This document shows, piece by piece, positions 1 to 7,332 of a stretch of 37,335 bases of DNA. Under the pieces are notes generated by a model. It searched no databases. It was given only the letters and a program-made list of their open reading frames with translations, and was not told the DNA's origin. Position numbers and translations under genes: made by a program. The first letter of the stretch is position 1. Every line of letters starts with the position of its first letter. The DNA lies in contig CAIPQK010000136.1 in NCBI GenBank assembly GCA_903867185.1, positions 1-37,335 of the forward strand, read 5' to 3'. Origin of the DNA: an uncultured Candidatus Nemicrothrix sp. Lineage in GTDB: Bacteria > Actinomycetota > Acidimicrobiia > Acidimicrobiales > Acidimicrobilacustridaceae.

Positions 1-134
1 AATCCCTGACGTAACGATTCATACGTGCCCGTGTTGGCGGCATGACACAGCCCAAGATCGTCGCTGTTGATGATGACCAGACGGGAATCAGAGGAGTGGC
101 CGAGGCGTTCGGCGAGCGTTGTCACGGCTGTCAC
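1..134 (-). CDS. YdjC/ChbG-family carbohydrate deacetylase (N-terminal part, cut by window edge)
   Basis: The first 44 residues are visible; the gene runs off the left edge, so no stop is seen. The GTG start at 134 is preceded by GGGAG five bases upstream, a good ribosome binding site. After a short N-terminal extension comes the segment RLVIINSDDLGLCHAANTG. It matches the opening strand of the YdjC/ChbG family (usually L-I-x-N-A-D-D-F-G), whose Asp-Asp pair helps bind the metal used to remove acetyl groups from chito- or cello-oligosaccharides. It lies 26 bases after the thermonuclease gene on the same strand, so the two are probably cotranscribed. The family call rests on this one motif; the substrate cannot be judged. 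Confidence 0.72.
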   Translation of the reverse strand, partial: MTAVTTLAERLGHSSDSRLVIINSDDLGLCHAANTGTYESLRQG

Positions 135-160
135 GGTATCTCCCGCCGGGGCTCAACTCC

Positions 161-787
161 TCATGAGGCGGGTTTCCCCGGTCCGCCACACGTTGCCCAA
201 AGACCCCGAGGAGCGGTTTTCGCTGCGGTCATTGCCGCCCGTAACTCGTCGGCATGAGCAGTGTTGGGGGCAATCGAAAGGATGTTGGCATAACCCTGTG
301 AGACAAGGTCGAGATTGACGAAGAGTCCGTCGGAGGATCGCCAGACGTAGGCGAGAAGTCGGTTGTAGACGTCGTGCTCTTCGATGTCGTGTTCGAGACG
401 GACGATGGTGCCGCGAGGAAGAAGTTGTGCGGTGTGTTCGCTGGCTTCGTGTCCGAAACACTGCACGGGCTTTCGAGGGTCTTTGGTCTCGGGCGTATCG
501 ATTCCGAGTAACCGAACCCGTTGGCGCTTGTAACCGATACGCACGTCGATGGTGTCGCCGTCGACAACGTTGATGACAGTGGGTTCAGCGGCATAAGGAG
601 TTGAACTGTGTTGGGCAACGTTGGTGAGAACGAAGACGAACAGCGCCATTGATCCGATGAACAAGATTGCGCCGAGACAGCCAATGAGGGCGGTGGTGCC
701 GGCTGAGTTGCGTTGATGATTGTTGGTGCGTTCAAGCTTGGAGGGAACACGTTGCACTGGATGAGCCATGCGAGTGGGCGATTCCAT
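161..787 (-). CDS. Membrane-anchored thermonuclease-like (SNase) nuclease
   Basis: A 208-residue protein with a polar N-terminus, one hydrophobic segment at about residues 31-57 and a staphylococcal-nuclease fold at about 68-203. Active-site positions are all present: D76 in VVDGDT, R92, D97, T98 and E100 in VRLLGIDTPE, and R143 in YNRLLAYV, matching the Ca2+ ligands and the Arg/Glu/Arg catalytic set of the family. It should cut DNA or RNA outside the membrane, since the domain follows a signal-anchor. I prefer the ATG at 787 because GAGG lies five bases upstream; an in-frame GTG at 823 would add 12 residues. The hydrophobic segment has no clear cleavage site, so anchoring is more likely than secretion. 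The YdjC-like gene follows directly. Confidence 0.86.
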   Translation of the reverse strand: MESPTRMAHPVQRVPSKLERTNNHQRNSAGTTALIGCLGAILFIGSMALFVFVLTNVAQHSSTPYAAEPTVINVVDGDTIDVRIGYKRQRVRLLGIDTPETKDPRKPVQCFGHEASEHTAQLLPRGTIVRLEHDIEEHDVYNRLLAYVWRSSDGLFVNLDLVSQGYANILSIAPNTAHADELRAAMTAAKTAPRGLWATCGGPGKPAS

Positions 788-863
788 GTTGGCCTCGGAG
801 GTGAGGGGGTTCTGGCTGCACACGCGGCGATCTCGTCACCATAGAAGTCGGATGCGTCACGCA

Positions 864-894
864 AAAGAGCCCCGACACATGGCCGAGGCTCTTT
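864..894 (-). terminator. Hairpin terminator after the thiolase gene
   Basis: AAAGAGCC at 864-871 pairs with GGCTCTTT at 887-894 around a 15-base loop. It lies 50 bases beyond the thiolase stop and before the nuclease start. Read on the minus strand the stem ends in a T run (TTTT at 866-863), as expected for an intrinsic terminator. The stem is only 8 bp, so efficiency is uncertain. Confidence 0.6.
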
Positions 895-943
895 CGTAAC
901 AAATTGATTCGTTTGACTGTCGGGCCAAATTTTGGCCGCTTGG

Positions 944-2122
944 TCAGAGTCGTTCGATGAGTGTGCCGGTGCCGAGACCGCCGCCGCAGCACATCGTGAC
1001 GATCGCACGCTTGCCGCCGGTGCGCTGCAACTCGTGCACCGCTTTGGTGATGAGGATGGAGCCGGTGCCGCCAAGCGGATGGCCGAGGGCGATGGCGCCG
1101 CCGTTGGGATTGACCCGCTCAAGATCGCCGTCGAGCTCACGCGCCCAGGCAAGTACGACCGAAGCGAATGCTTCATTGATCTCAAACAGATCGATGTCGT
1201 CAACCGAAAGGTTGTTGCGCTTGAGCAGATGCTGCGTTGCATCGATGGGGCCGGTAAGCATCAAGATCGGATCGACACCAACAAGGCAGGTGTCGACGAT
1301 ACGAGCGATAGGCGTGAGACCAAGTTCCTTGGCCTTCTCGGGAGTCATGAGAAGGACTGCGCCGGCACCATCGGATATCTGCGAGGCATTGCCAGCAGTG
1401 TGCACGCCGTCGTCGCCAAACACTGGTTTGAGACCGGCGAGGCTTTCGGCGGTGGTGTCGCGCAGGCCTTCGTCGCGAGCAACGTGGTGAGTCGTACCGG
1501 TGGGCTTGCCGTCTTCACCGAGGTCGGGCGCGTCGACGGGGATGATCTGTGTTGCGAAACGATCTTCGGCCCACGCCTTTGCCCCACGTTCTTGTGAGGA
1601 GAGACCAAGTGCGTCGGTGTCTTCGCGAGTGATGTTCCACTTCTTCGCGATGCGCTCGGCGCCATCGAACTGTGAGGTGTATTCGTACTGCGGGAAGTAG
1701 GACTTCGGGATGGGCGACCCCATGTTCATTCCCTTGGCCACGTTGGAGCCGATCGGGACTTTGCTCATGACTTCAACGCCGCCAGCAACGGCGCTATCGA
1801 TGACACCGGCAGCGATGAGGGCGTAGGCGATGTCGACGGCTTGTTGGCTCGAGCCACATTGCGTGTCGACCGTGGTAGCGGCAATCTCGAGTGGCAGACC
1901 CGCAGTGAGCCACGCGGTGCGGGTGATGTTGAACGCTTGCTGGCCGATTTGGCTCACACAACCGCCGATGACCTGTCCGACCTCGGCCGGATCCATGCCG
2001 GTTCGATCGAACAGCGCCTTCAGCGGCACGGCAAGAAGATCGGCCGAATGCATGGAGGACAGGGCCCCATTGCGACGACCAACAGGAGTACGGACGGCAT
2101 CAACAATCACGACTTCACGCAT
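944..2122 (-). CDS. Acetyl-CoA acetyltransferase / thiolase
   Basis: A 392-residue thiolase, the usual family length. It should catalyse reversible cleavage of 3-ketoacyl-CoA to acetyl-CoA and a shortened acyl-CoA. All catalytic positions fall at the numbering known from the Zoogloea enzyme: nucleophile C89 in DTQCGSSQQA, N316 in NEAFA, H348 in GHPLGGTGS and C378 in CCGGGLGTG. Sequence alone does not separate a biosynthetic acetoacetyl-CoA thiolase from a broad-range beta-oxidation thiolase. The gene appears monocistronic, with a hairpin after it. Its ATG has TAGGAT six bases upstream and no evident Shine-Dalgarno site, which suggests a leaderless transcript. It is divergent from the surface-protein gene at 2222. 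Confidence 0.95.
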   Translation of the reverse strand: MREVVIVDAVRTPVGRRNGALSSMHSADLLAVPLKALFDRTGMDPAEVGQVIGGCVSQIGQQAFNITRTAWLTAGLPLEIAATTVDTQCGSSQQAVDIAYALIAAGVIDSAVAGGVEVMSKVPIGSNVAKGMNMGSPIPKSYFPQYEYTSQFDGAERIAKKWNITREDTDALGLSSQERGAKAWAEDRFATQIIPVDAPDLGEDGKPTGTTHHVARDEGLRDTTAESLAGLKPVFGDDGVHTAGNASQISDGAGAVLLMTPEKAKELGLTPIARIVDTCLVGVDPILMLTGPIDATQHLLKRNNLSVDDIDLFEINEAFASVVLAWARELDGDLERVNPNGGAIALGHPLGGTGSILITKAVHELQRTGGKRAIVTMCCGGGLGTGTLIERL

Positions 2123-2128
2123 ATCCCA

Positions 2129-2134
2129 ATCCTA
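2129..2134 (-). promoter_or_regulatory. -10 box (TAGGAT) of leaderless thiolase gene
   Basis: TAGGAT reads on the minus strand and ends six bases before the ATG at 2122, putting the expected transcription start at or beside the start codon. No Shine-Dalgarno sequence and no clear -35 box are seen. Confidence 0.55.
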
Positions 2135-2221
2135 CGTCGGTTTGGTTCGAAGTTTTTGCGGGAAATCAGGAGCAACTTGTGGTAGCAGTGTGTTGTTTCT
2201 ATTCAAAATCGGGGGAAAATC

Positions 2222-3472
2222 ATGAGTGAAGATCGCAGCGCTGGAGTACTTCAGGATGGCCTCGAGGCACTGGCTCGACGAGTTGAGGAATTGAACACTG
2301 AACTTGCTGCGGTGCGCCGTGAATTGCGAGAACAACGTCTTCAGGCCACCGAGTTCGTGGCATCTGTGGCTCAAGAGGAACTGGGGTCGGAAAGCGCTGA
2401 TCCATCTGTCGTCACTTCGCTGGCGGTGGACCAACCAGAGATGTCACGACGAAACGCATTGCGAGCTGCCGGAGTTCTTGCCGCTGGCGCAGTCGCTGGA
2501 GGCGCAGGGATCATTGCGGCGGCAACTCCTGCTGCCGCTGCAACGGGAACTTTCAATGGCGGCAGTCCTGCCGTCATCGCAAATGGGGGATCCGGCACGG
2601 GGTCGGTCGGCGTGGATGCTCAGGTCCAAGGCACGAACGGCGTTGCCGTCGACGCAACCTCTTCAGGCACTGACGGCGTCGGCGTTCGCGGGAACGGCGA
2701 CCTCTACGGTGTCTACGGAATTTCGACCAATGGCACTGGAGTCTTTGGCGAGACCATGGGTCTATTCGGCATCTATGGAAATTCCGTAGGAGGAACCAGC
2801 TCCGCGGGCGTTTATGGCCGATCCGAGAGCGGTAGCGGACTGAGTGGGTATGGGGACGTTGGGGTCTACGCGCAGAGTCTCAACGTGGGTGTATCCATCG
2901 ATGCGGAGCAAACATCGCTGCGATTTAGCACCGCTGCAACCTCACCGCTTACCTCGGGGGGGACCTACCAAAAGCGTGACATCGTGGTTGATAGCGCAGG
3001 TGTGATCTGGTTCTGCGTGGCCGGTGGAACGCCGGGAACCTGGCGAATGCTTTCTGGTCCGTCAACTGCGGGAGCATTTACGCCGCTTACGCCTGGTCGC
3101 GTGTACGACTCTCGTCTCAGCACCTACGCGCAACACGGCGTGCTAGGAAGCGGGCAGCGCCGGACACTTTCGATCGGGACTTCCTACGATGTAAACGGCG
3201 GAAGTCCGACGGCAAACTTTGTGCCTGTCGGTGCGACGGCAGTTTTCGCAAACATCACTGTGGTCGACACTGTTGGGAGCGGATATTTAGCTGTGAATCC
3301 GGGGGGAACCACCATTGTCTCCGCTTCGAGCATCAATTGGAGCGCCGCCGGGCAAATCCTCGCCAATGGGATTTCGCTGACACTCAACTCGTCGCGACAG
3401 ATCACGGTCATTGCTGGTGGTGACACTGGGTCGACGCACTTCATCATCGACATACTCGGCTATTACCGCTGA
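2222..3472 (+). CDS. Secreted surface protein: coiled coil, Tat signal, Gly-rich repeats, C-terminal beta domain
   Basis: Residues 10-42 form a charged heptad-like coiled coil. A twin-arginine motif (SRRNAL, 75-80) and a hydrophobic stretch (82-101) with Ala-rich cleavage site near 107 follow. Residues 115-225 hold irregular repeats of the GVYG / GTGVFG / GIYGNS type. Residues 285-416 form a beta-rich module beginning TPGRVYDSR and ending DILGYYR, a pattern I know from exported actinobacterial proteins of unknown role. GGGGGAAA eight bases upstream supports the ATG. The Tat route would export a folded protein. The signal lies about 70 residues inside the chain, so the coiled coil would remain in the cytoplasm or be trimmed off with the signal. 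No catalytic motif is visible; adhesin, cell-wall or S-layer-like roles are guesses. The genes on both sides look unrelated. Confidence 0.85.
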   Translation: MSEDRSAGVLQDGLEALARRVEELNTELAAVRRELREQRLQATEFVASVAQEELGSESADPSVVTSLAVDQPEMSRRNALRAAGVLAAGAVAGGAGIIAAATPAAAATGTFNGGSPAVIANGGSGTGSVGVDAQVQGTNGVAVDATSSGTDGVGVRGNGDLYGVYGISTNGTGVFGETMGLFGIYGNSVGGTSSAGVYGRSESGSGLSGYGDVGVYAQSLNVGVSIDAEQTSLRFSTAATSPLTSGGTYQKRDIVVDSAGVIWFCVAGGTPGTWRMLSGPSTAGAFTPLTPGRVYDSRLSTYAQHGVLGSGQRRTLSIGTSYDVNGGSPTANFVPVGATAVFANITVVDTVGSGYLAVNPGGTTIVSASSINWSAAGQILANGISLTLNSSRQITVIAGGDTGSTHFIIDILGYYR

Positions 3473-3489
3473 CCGCTGCGAAAAACGAC

Positions 3490-3690
3490 TCAGGCCGCAG
3501 TTGCATGGTGGTGCAGCTCGAGCGTTGCTTGCTCGGGCTCGTGGCTGGCCAGCGCTGCGGCGAGCGCAGCGCGAGCTAGGGCAATGCCGGCAAGGGCACG
3601 TTGGCGGGTGGTGTCATCGAGATGCCAAGAGGCAGGCCCCTCGGGCAGACGATGAACACCGCTGGTGTGGAGTGTGGGTGCGTTCTTCAT
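3490..3690 (-). CDS. Small conserved-looking protein (66 aa), unknown function
   Basis: The ATG at 3690 gives a 66-residue protein whose core reads WHLDDTTRQRALAGIALARAALAAA, here cited as residues 20-44. The pattern Trp-x-Leu-Asp-x-x-Thr-Arg followed by an Ala/Arg helix recurs in small actinobacterial proteins of unknown function, as far as I recall. An upstream in-frame start exists but would overlap the divergent thioesterase gene. No ribosome binding site is obvious. It is convergent with the surface-protein gene, 17 bases between stops. Composition suits a soluble helical hairpin. No function is proposed. Confidence 0.55.
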   Translation of the reverse strand: MKNAPTLHTSGVHRLPEGPASWHLDDTTRQRALAGIALARAALAAALASHEPEQATLELHHHATAA

Positions 3691-3719
3691 GAGAGTCAGT
3701 GTGCCGAAGGGGTGTGACA

Positions 3720-4535
3720 GTGGAGGTAAAGAGCGCCAACCCATCTACGCTCCGTGCGGTGGATGCAAAGGAATGGCTGGGACTCCAGCCCACGCACAAC
3801 CCCATGCGCTGGTATTTGCCCGTTACCGAGGGTATTTGCAGTGGTCTCGGAACCCTTTTCGGAGGTTGCGGCCTTGGCGCGGCGATCGATGCCCTTGAAC
3901 GGGTAACCGAGCGCCCGGTGGTGTGGGCCTGTGCGCAGTACATCAACTACACGAAGCCACCATCGGTGGTTGACCTCGACATCCGAATCGACGCATCCGG
4001 CCGCACCACCACACAAGCTCGGGTCACCGGGCAGGTGGGCGATTCAACGATCTTCATTGTGAACGCGTCGCTGGGTAGCCGCGAGATGGCCGAGGAAGGC
4101 CAGTGGGTGAGCCCGCCGGAAGTTCCCCGTCCGGAAGATTGTCCTCCGCGCCAACTTCGGTTCGATCCCGGCAACTCCATTTCCAGCCGTCTCGATATGC
4201 GCATGGCTATTGACGAGCCCGGCACCGGGCACACCGCATTTTGGGTGCGCATGCCCGAGATTCTCGAGGCCTCTGCTGCATCGCTCGCAGTGCTTGGCGA
4301 TTTCGTTCCGATGGGCCTCGGCATGGCAATGACTTCCGAGATCAACTCCAACAGTCTCGACAACACGATTCGTGTGATGAACATCGTGCCCACCAAGTGG
4401 GTGCTTGCCGATGTGCGTATCGAAGCCGTGGCGCGTGGGTTTGGTCATGGTCACATTTATTTGTGGTCCGAAGACGGCACACTCATGGCAACGGCAAGTC
4501 AGTCGGCCATGATCCGTCCATGGAAAGGCAACTGA
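3720..4535 (+). CDS. Acyl-CoA thioesterase-like double hotdog protein
   Basis: A 271-residue protein with two hotdog-type halves (about 35-120 and 150-268), as in the TesB / thioesterase-like superfamily. It would hydrolyse acyl-CoA to free acid and CoA, or bind acyl-CoA. Visible signs are the Gly-rich turn and central helix GGCGLGAAIDALE (48-60) and the strand pair VVWACAQYINYTKPP (67-81) typical of these folds. Of several in-frame GTG codons I chose 3720, because GAAGGGG sits seven bases upstream; the GTG at 3699 would add seven residues. Its stop overlaps the start of the next gene by one base (TGATG), so translation is coupled to the LLM oxidoreductase. Substrate chain length is unknown. 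Confidence 0.78.
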   Translation: MEVKSANPSTLRAVDAKEWLGLQPTHNPMRWYLPVTEGICSGLGTLFGGCGLGAAIDALERVTERPVVWACAQYINYTKPPSVVDLDIRIDASGRTTTQARVTGQVGDSTIFIVNASLGSREMAEEGQWVSPPEVPRPEDCPPRQLRFDPGNSISSRLDMRMAIDEPGTGHTAFWVRMPEILEASAASLAVLGDFVPMGLGMAMTSEINSNSLDNTIRVMNIVPTKWVLADVRIEAVARGFGHGHIYLWSEDGTLMATASQSAMIRPWKGN

Positions 4536-5506
4536 TGGCTCCGTATCGTGGCTATGGCATCACCATTCCGTTCGACCGTGCGCCATTGCACGCGCAGCAA
4601 GAGCGCATTTCTGAACTCGCTGACTTGGGTTACACCGATGCGTGGTCGGCCGAAACCGATGGCACCGATGCGTTCACGCCGCTTGTGCTGACTTCTCAGT
4701 GGGCGCCGTCATTGCGGCTCGGCACGGCGATTGTTCCAGTGTTTACACGCGGCCCCGCCGTGATTGCGCAGAGCGCGTTGGCTATGGCTCAAGCTGCACC
4801 CGGAAGATTCGTATTGGGACTTGGAACATCCTCAGATGTCATTGTTGGCCGTTGGAACGGAATTGCCTTCGACGAGCCCTATAAGCGAGTGCGAGACACC
4901 GTGCGGTTTGTGCGCGCCGCGCTCACCGGCGAAAAGGTCACCGAAACCTATGACACGTTTTCTATTCGCGGCTTCAAACTGAACGCTGCCCCCGAACAAC
5001 CTGTTCCGATTCTCATTGCCGCATTACGTGAAGGAATGTTGAATCTCGCCGGCCGTGAAGGAGATGGCGCAATTATCAATTGGTTGTCGGCCGACGATGT
5101 TGTTCGAGTTGCGCCAATCGTCACCGCCCATGGTGACGACAAGGAAATTGTTGCTCGAATCTTTGTTGTTCCTTCTGAAGATGCCGAAACGGTGCGCGCG
5201 CAAGCAAAGTTTGCGATTGCGGCCTATCTCAATGTGCCCGTGTATGCGGCGTTCCACGAATGGTTAGGTCGTGGTCCGCAACTGCAGGGAATGTGGGATG
5301 CGTGGAAAGCCGGCGATCGGGCGGCTGCGTTAGCGGCAATTCCCGACGAGGTCGTCGACCAGCTCATCGTGCATGGCTCCTATGAGCAATGTCGTGCACA
5401 CATCCAGCGTTACATCGACAACGGCGTTACAACGCCTGCGCTCGCCGTGCTCGGTATGGCTGGTGTCGACACCGAACAAGCAGTGCGGGAACTCACTCCT
5501 CGTTGA
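4535..5506 (+). CDS. LLM-class F420-dependent oxidoreductase (luciferase-like)
   Basis: A 323-residue TIM-barrel protein of the bacterial luciferase-like superfamily. The N-terminal strand/helix (YGITIPFDR), the central FVLGLGTSS loop near residue 93 and ILIAAL near residue 158 are landmarks of the F420-binding branch common in actinobacteria. It should move hydride between F420H2, or possibly FMN, and an unknown substrate. The ATG overlaps the thioesterase stop by one base, which defines the start and argues for a shared acyl or polyketide-like substrate. It resembles the enzyme encoded at 5849-6844 in several loops, so the two convergent genes are probably paralogues. F420 rather than FMN is assigned from family habit. 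Confidence 0.85.
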   Translation: MAPYRGYGITIPFDRAPLHAQQERISELADLGYTDAWSAETDGTDAFTPLVLTSQWAPSLRLGTAIVPVFTRGPAVIAQSALAMAQAAPGRFVLGLGTSSDVIVGRWNGIAFDEPYKRVRDTVRFVRAALTGEKVTETYDTFSIRGFKLNAAPEQPVPILIAALREGMLNLAGREGDGAIINWLSADDVVRVAPIVTAHGDDKEIVARIFVVPSEDAETVRAQAKFAIAAYLNVPVYAAFHEWLGRGPQLQGMWDAWKAGDRAAALAAIPDEVVDQLIVHGSYEQCRAHIQRYIDNGVTTPALAVLGMAGVDTEQAVRELTPR

Positions 5507-5531
5507 ATTTCGGCTGAAATGCGGTACTGAC

Positions 5532-5846
5532 TCAGAGCAGCTTGAGCTGTTCGGTGCGTCCGGCCCAAGCGGAGAGCGGTATCCACATGACGCCGCCTCG
5601 GGGGCCACGTTCCTTCACTTCGACCGCATCGATAGGCATCGCCCGCATGGCGCCTTTGGAATCGCAGACGCCGATACTGCCGTCGGCTTCGCGTCGGGTG
5701 ACGGTGCCGTCTTTCCAGCGCTCGGTGTCGCGGCGACGGAATCGGACTGCCGTACCTGGGGCGAGACCGATTTCAGTAAGGCCATCGGCGGGAAAGGGGT
5801 CGACGGCTTGTGCTTTTTTGCCCTTGGGTCGACGAACTGGCGGCAT
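5532..5846 (-). CDS. Small basic protein (104 aa), possible Tudor/SH3-like barrel
   Basis: The ATG at 5846 lies two bases after the stop of the upstream LLM gene, so the two form an operon and are probably translated together. The N-terminus is basic (MPPVRRPKGKKAQ). A central block of about 50 residues (30-80) contains PGTAVRFRRRDTERWKDGTV, which alternates charged and hydrophobic residues as a small five-stranded barrel would. I do not recognise the family with certainty. A nucleic-acid- or protein-binding role is only a guess from the fold-like pattern. It is convergent with the other LLM gene, 25 bases between stops. Confidence 0.65.
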   Translation of the reverse strand: MPPVRRPKGKKAQAVDPFPADGLTEIGLAPGTAVRFRRRDTERWKDGTVTRREADGSIGVCDSKGAMRAMPIDAVEVKERGPRGGVMWIPLSAWAGRTEQLKLL

Positions 5847-5848
5847 GA

Positions 5849-6844
5849 CTAGAACCGCCCTGCCGCAGCGTTGATGGTGTCGGCGATGACGTTCATGCGG
5901 TCTTGACCCCAAGGCATAGGCATGATGACGGGGACCTCGACGCCGGCGTCGACGTAGGCCTGGGCGGTGGCGTGCACATGTTCAGCGTCGCCGAGAACAT
6001 CGATTGCATCGACCATGCGATCGGAGACCGCGGCTAGGGCGGCGTCGCGATCGCCAGCGGCATGACATTCGCGCACCTGTGCGACTTCGTCGGCGAATCC
6101 GGCGCGAATGAAATTGTCGGCATAGGAATCGACCACGATGTAGGAGAACAAATCTTTGCGAGCGAGATCGCGGTGAGGTTCGGGATCGGTGACGCCAACG
6201 TGGACGTAGCCATAGACCGTTGCATCGCCGCCGGCTCGTACTTGTTCGACCGACCACGGAACATGCGACGCGGGCAGATAGTTGAGCAGGACGCCGTCGG
6301 CGAGTTCACCGGCCAGTTTCAACATTTGAGGATTGAGGGCAGCGAGAATAATTTTTGGTCGCTTCTCGCCAGGGCGAACGCCCAAACGAAAACCCTTGAC
6401 GGTGTGGAAGTCGCCGGCAAAGTCGACTTTCTCTCCGCTGAGACACATGCGAAGCAGTGTGAGTTCTTCACGCATTTGAGCAAGTGGGCGATCGCCGTAC
6501 TCGGCACCATGCCAACGGGACACCACCGTGGGTGAGGACACGCCGATACCCAGGAAGATGTCGCGCTCGGGGTGGAGAGCTTGGAGTGTGGCCGCACCCA
6601 TGGCGGTCACCCCGGGAGTGCGAAGTTGGGTGGCAAGTACGCCGGTGCCGAGGCCGAGCGTGGGCTGAGCGGCGCCTATTGCGGCCAAGGTGGAGAATGC
6701 CTCGAGACCAGTGGTTTCGGCGACCCAGAACGAGGAATAGCCGGCATCTGCGGCCCATTCGGCAGCCGCGAACCCGGCGCTGGGGCCGAGTGCAGCGAAA
6801 CTCGCGAAGGTGAGGCCCAGAGGATGGGCAGGCGCAGTGCTCAT
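5849..6844 (-). CDS. LLM-class F420-dependent oxidoreductase (paralogue of 4535-5506)
   Basis: A 331-residue luciferase-like TIM barrel. Landmarks: LGLTFASF at the N-terminus, WVAETTG near residue 40, FLGIGVSSPTVVSRWHG near 100 and KIILAALNPQMLKLAGELADG near 165-185 (first 20 residues cited elsewhere in part). The GLGTSS...VGRWNG and ILIAAL...NLAG motifs of the plus-strand LLM gene correspond closely. The expected role is F420-dependent reduction or oxidation of an unknown organic substrate. The ATG at 6844 has no good Shine-Dalgarno site, but TAGCGT ends eight bases upstream. The 104-residue small gene follows after two bases. Cofactor choice is inferred from the family. Confidence 0.85.
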   Translation of the reverse strand: MSTAPAHPLGLTFASFAALGPSAGFAAAEWAADAGYSSFWVAETTGLEAFSTLAAIGAAQPTLGLGTGVLATQLRTPGVTAMGAATLQALHPERDIFLGIGVSSPTVVSRWHGAEYGDRPLAQMREELTLLRMCLSGEKVDFAGDFHTVKGFRLGVRPGEKRPKIILAALNPQMLKLAGELADGVLLNYLPASHVPWSVEQVRAGGDATVYGYVHVGVTDPEPHRDLARKDLFSYIVVDSYADNFIRAGFADEVAQVRECHAAGDRDAALAAVSDRMVDAIDVLGDAEHVHATAQAYVDAGVEVPVIMPMPWGQDRMNVIADTINAAAGRF

Positions 6845-6852
6845 GGCCGATG

Positions 6853-6858
6853 ACGCTA
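6853..6858 (-). promoter_or_regulatory. -10 box (TAGCGT) of the LLM gene at 5849-6844
   Basis: TAGCGT on the minus strand ends eight bases before the ATG. Spacing fits a leaderless or nearly leaderless transcript; no ribosome binding site competes. Confidence 0.45.
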
Positions 6859-7059
6859 GTGCGGGGGACTGACAGTGCCGAGCGTCTCAGCTGGATCAAT
6901 TCGATGAAATTCTCACGGGTAAATCTCCGAATTGACGCACGAATCGCACTCGCTGGCCTCTACGATGCGTAGGTAACCGCAGTGGCACGTGAAGTACTGC
7001 TCCCCGAGGCTTCGGCCGACGGAAGCAAATCTCAACCGCCAGCTAGGACAGGAGACACA

Positions 7060-7230
7060 ATGACTGAAACCCACGAGATGGAAGCACTGACCGAGGCGCT
7101 GTCGATTATCGATCGCGCTCTGGGCGAGATGCTCCACCGCGAGTTGGTCAGCACAAATGAAGTTGCCGATCTCCTGCTCGACATCCGTTCCCTGGTGGCA
7201 TCAGAAGCCGCTGTTCTCGTCAAGAGCTGA
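7060..7230 (+). CDS. Small acidic helical protein (56 aa), unknown function
   Basis: The ATG at 7060 follows AGGACAGGAG at an ideal distance, the best ribosome binding site in this part of the window. The protein is acidic and probably two helices: MTETHEMEALTEALSIIDRA, then a leucine-rich stretch LVSTNEVADLLLDIRSLV. No family is recognised. It stands alone, with a 12-bp perfect hairpin after it. An in-frame GTG at 6982 would extend it by 26 residues of unlikely composition. The 215 bases upstream hold no other gene and should carry the promoter; I see no convincing -35/-10 pair there. Confidence 0.7.
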   Translation: MTETHEMEALTEALSIIDRALGEMLHRELVSTNEVADLLLDIRSLVASEAAVLVKS

Positions 7231-7272
7231 GTCATTCCGAGCCTTGCGCTCGTTCTGAACAATCAATCGATG

Positions 7273-7300
7273 CGATGCGCGGCCTTGGGGCCGCGCATCG
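7273..7300. terminator. Strong bidirectional hairpin between convergent genes
   Basis: CGATGCGCGGCC (7273-7284) and GGCCGCGCATCG (7289-7300) form a perfect 12-bp stem with a TTGG tetraloop. It lies 42 bases after the small plus-strand gene and 32 bases beyond the minus-strand DsbA-like stop. No long T run follows, as is common for actinobacterial terminators. Confidence 0.85.
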
Positions 7301-7332
7301 TCGCGTTTAGTTGACTGATTGTTGCGAGCGAT

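Noticed and set aside
42-257. Plus-strand open frame beginning like a response regulator (VAVDDDQTG)
   Set aside because: It is antisense to the YdjC-like and nuclease genes, loses any regulator pattern after 15 residues and has no ribosome binding site.
229-1242. 337-codon minus-strand open frame across nuclease and thiolase
   Set aside because: Ser/Thr/Pro/Arg-rich composition typical of a shadow frame; the thiolase and nuclease frames on the same strand have complete catalytic motifs.
932-1597. 221-codon plus-strand open frame inside the thiolase gene
   Set aside because: Antisense shadow of thiolase with no motif; thiolase residues C89, H348 and C378 define the real frame.
5507-5520. 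Hairpin ATTTC-GGCT-GAAAT between convergent genes
   Set aside because: Only five A/T-rich pairs and no T run; too weak to call a terminator.
6901-7059. Promoter with TTGACG (6932-6937) and TACGAT (6961-6966)
   Set aside because: The 23-base spacing is too long for a normal -35/-10 pair, so I did not annotate it.
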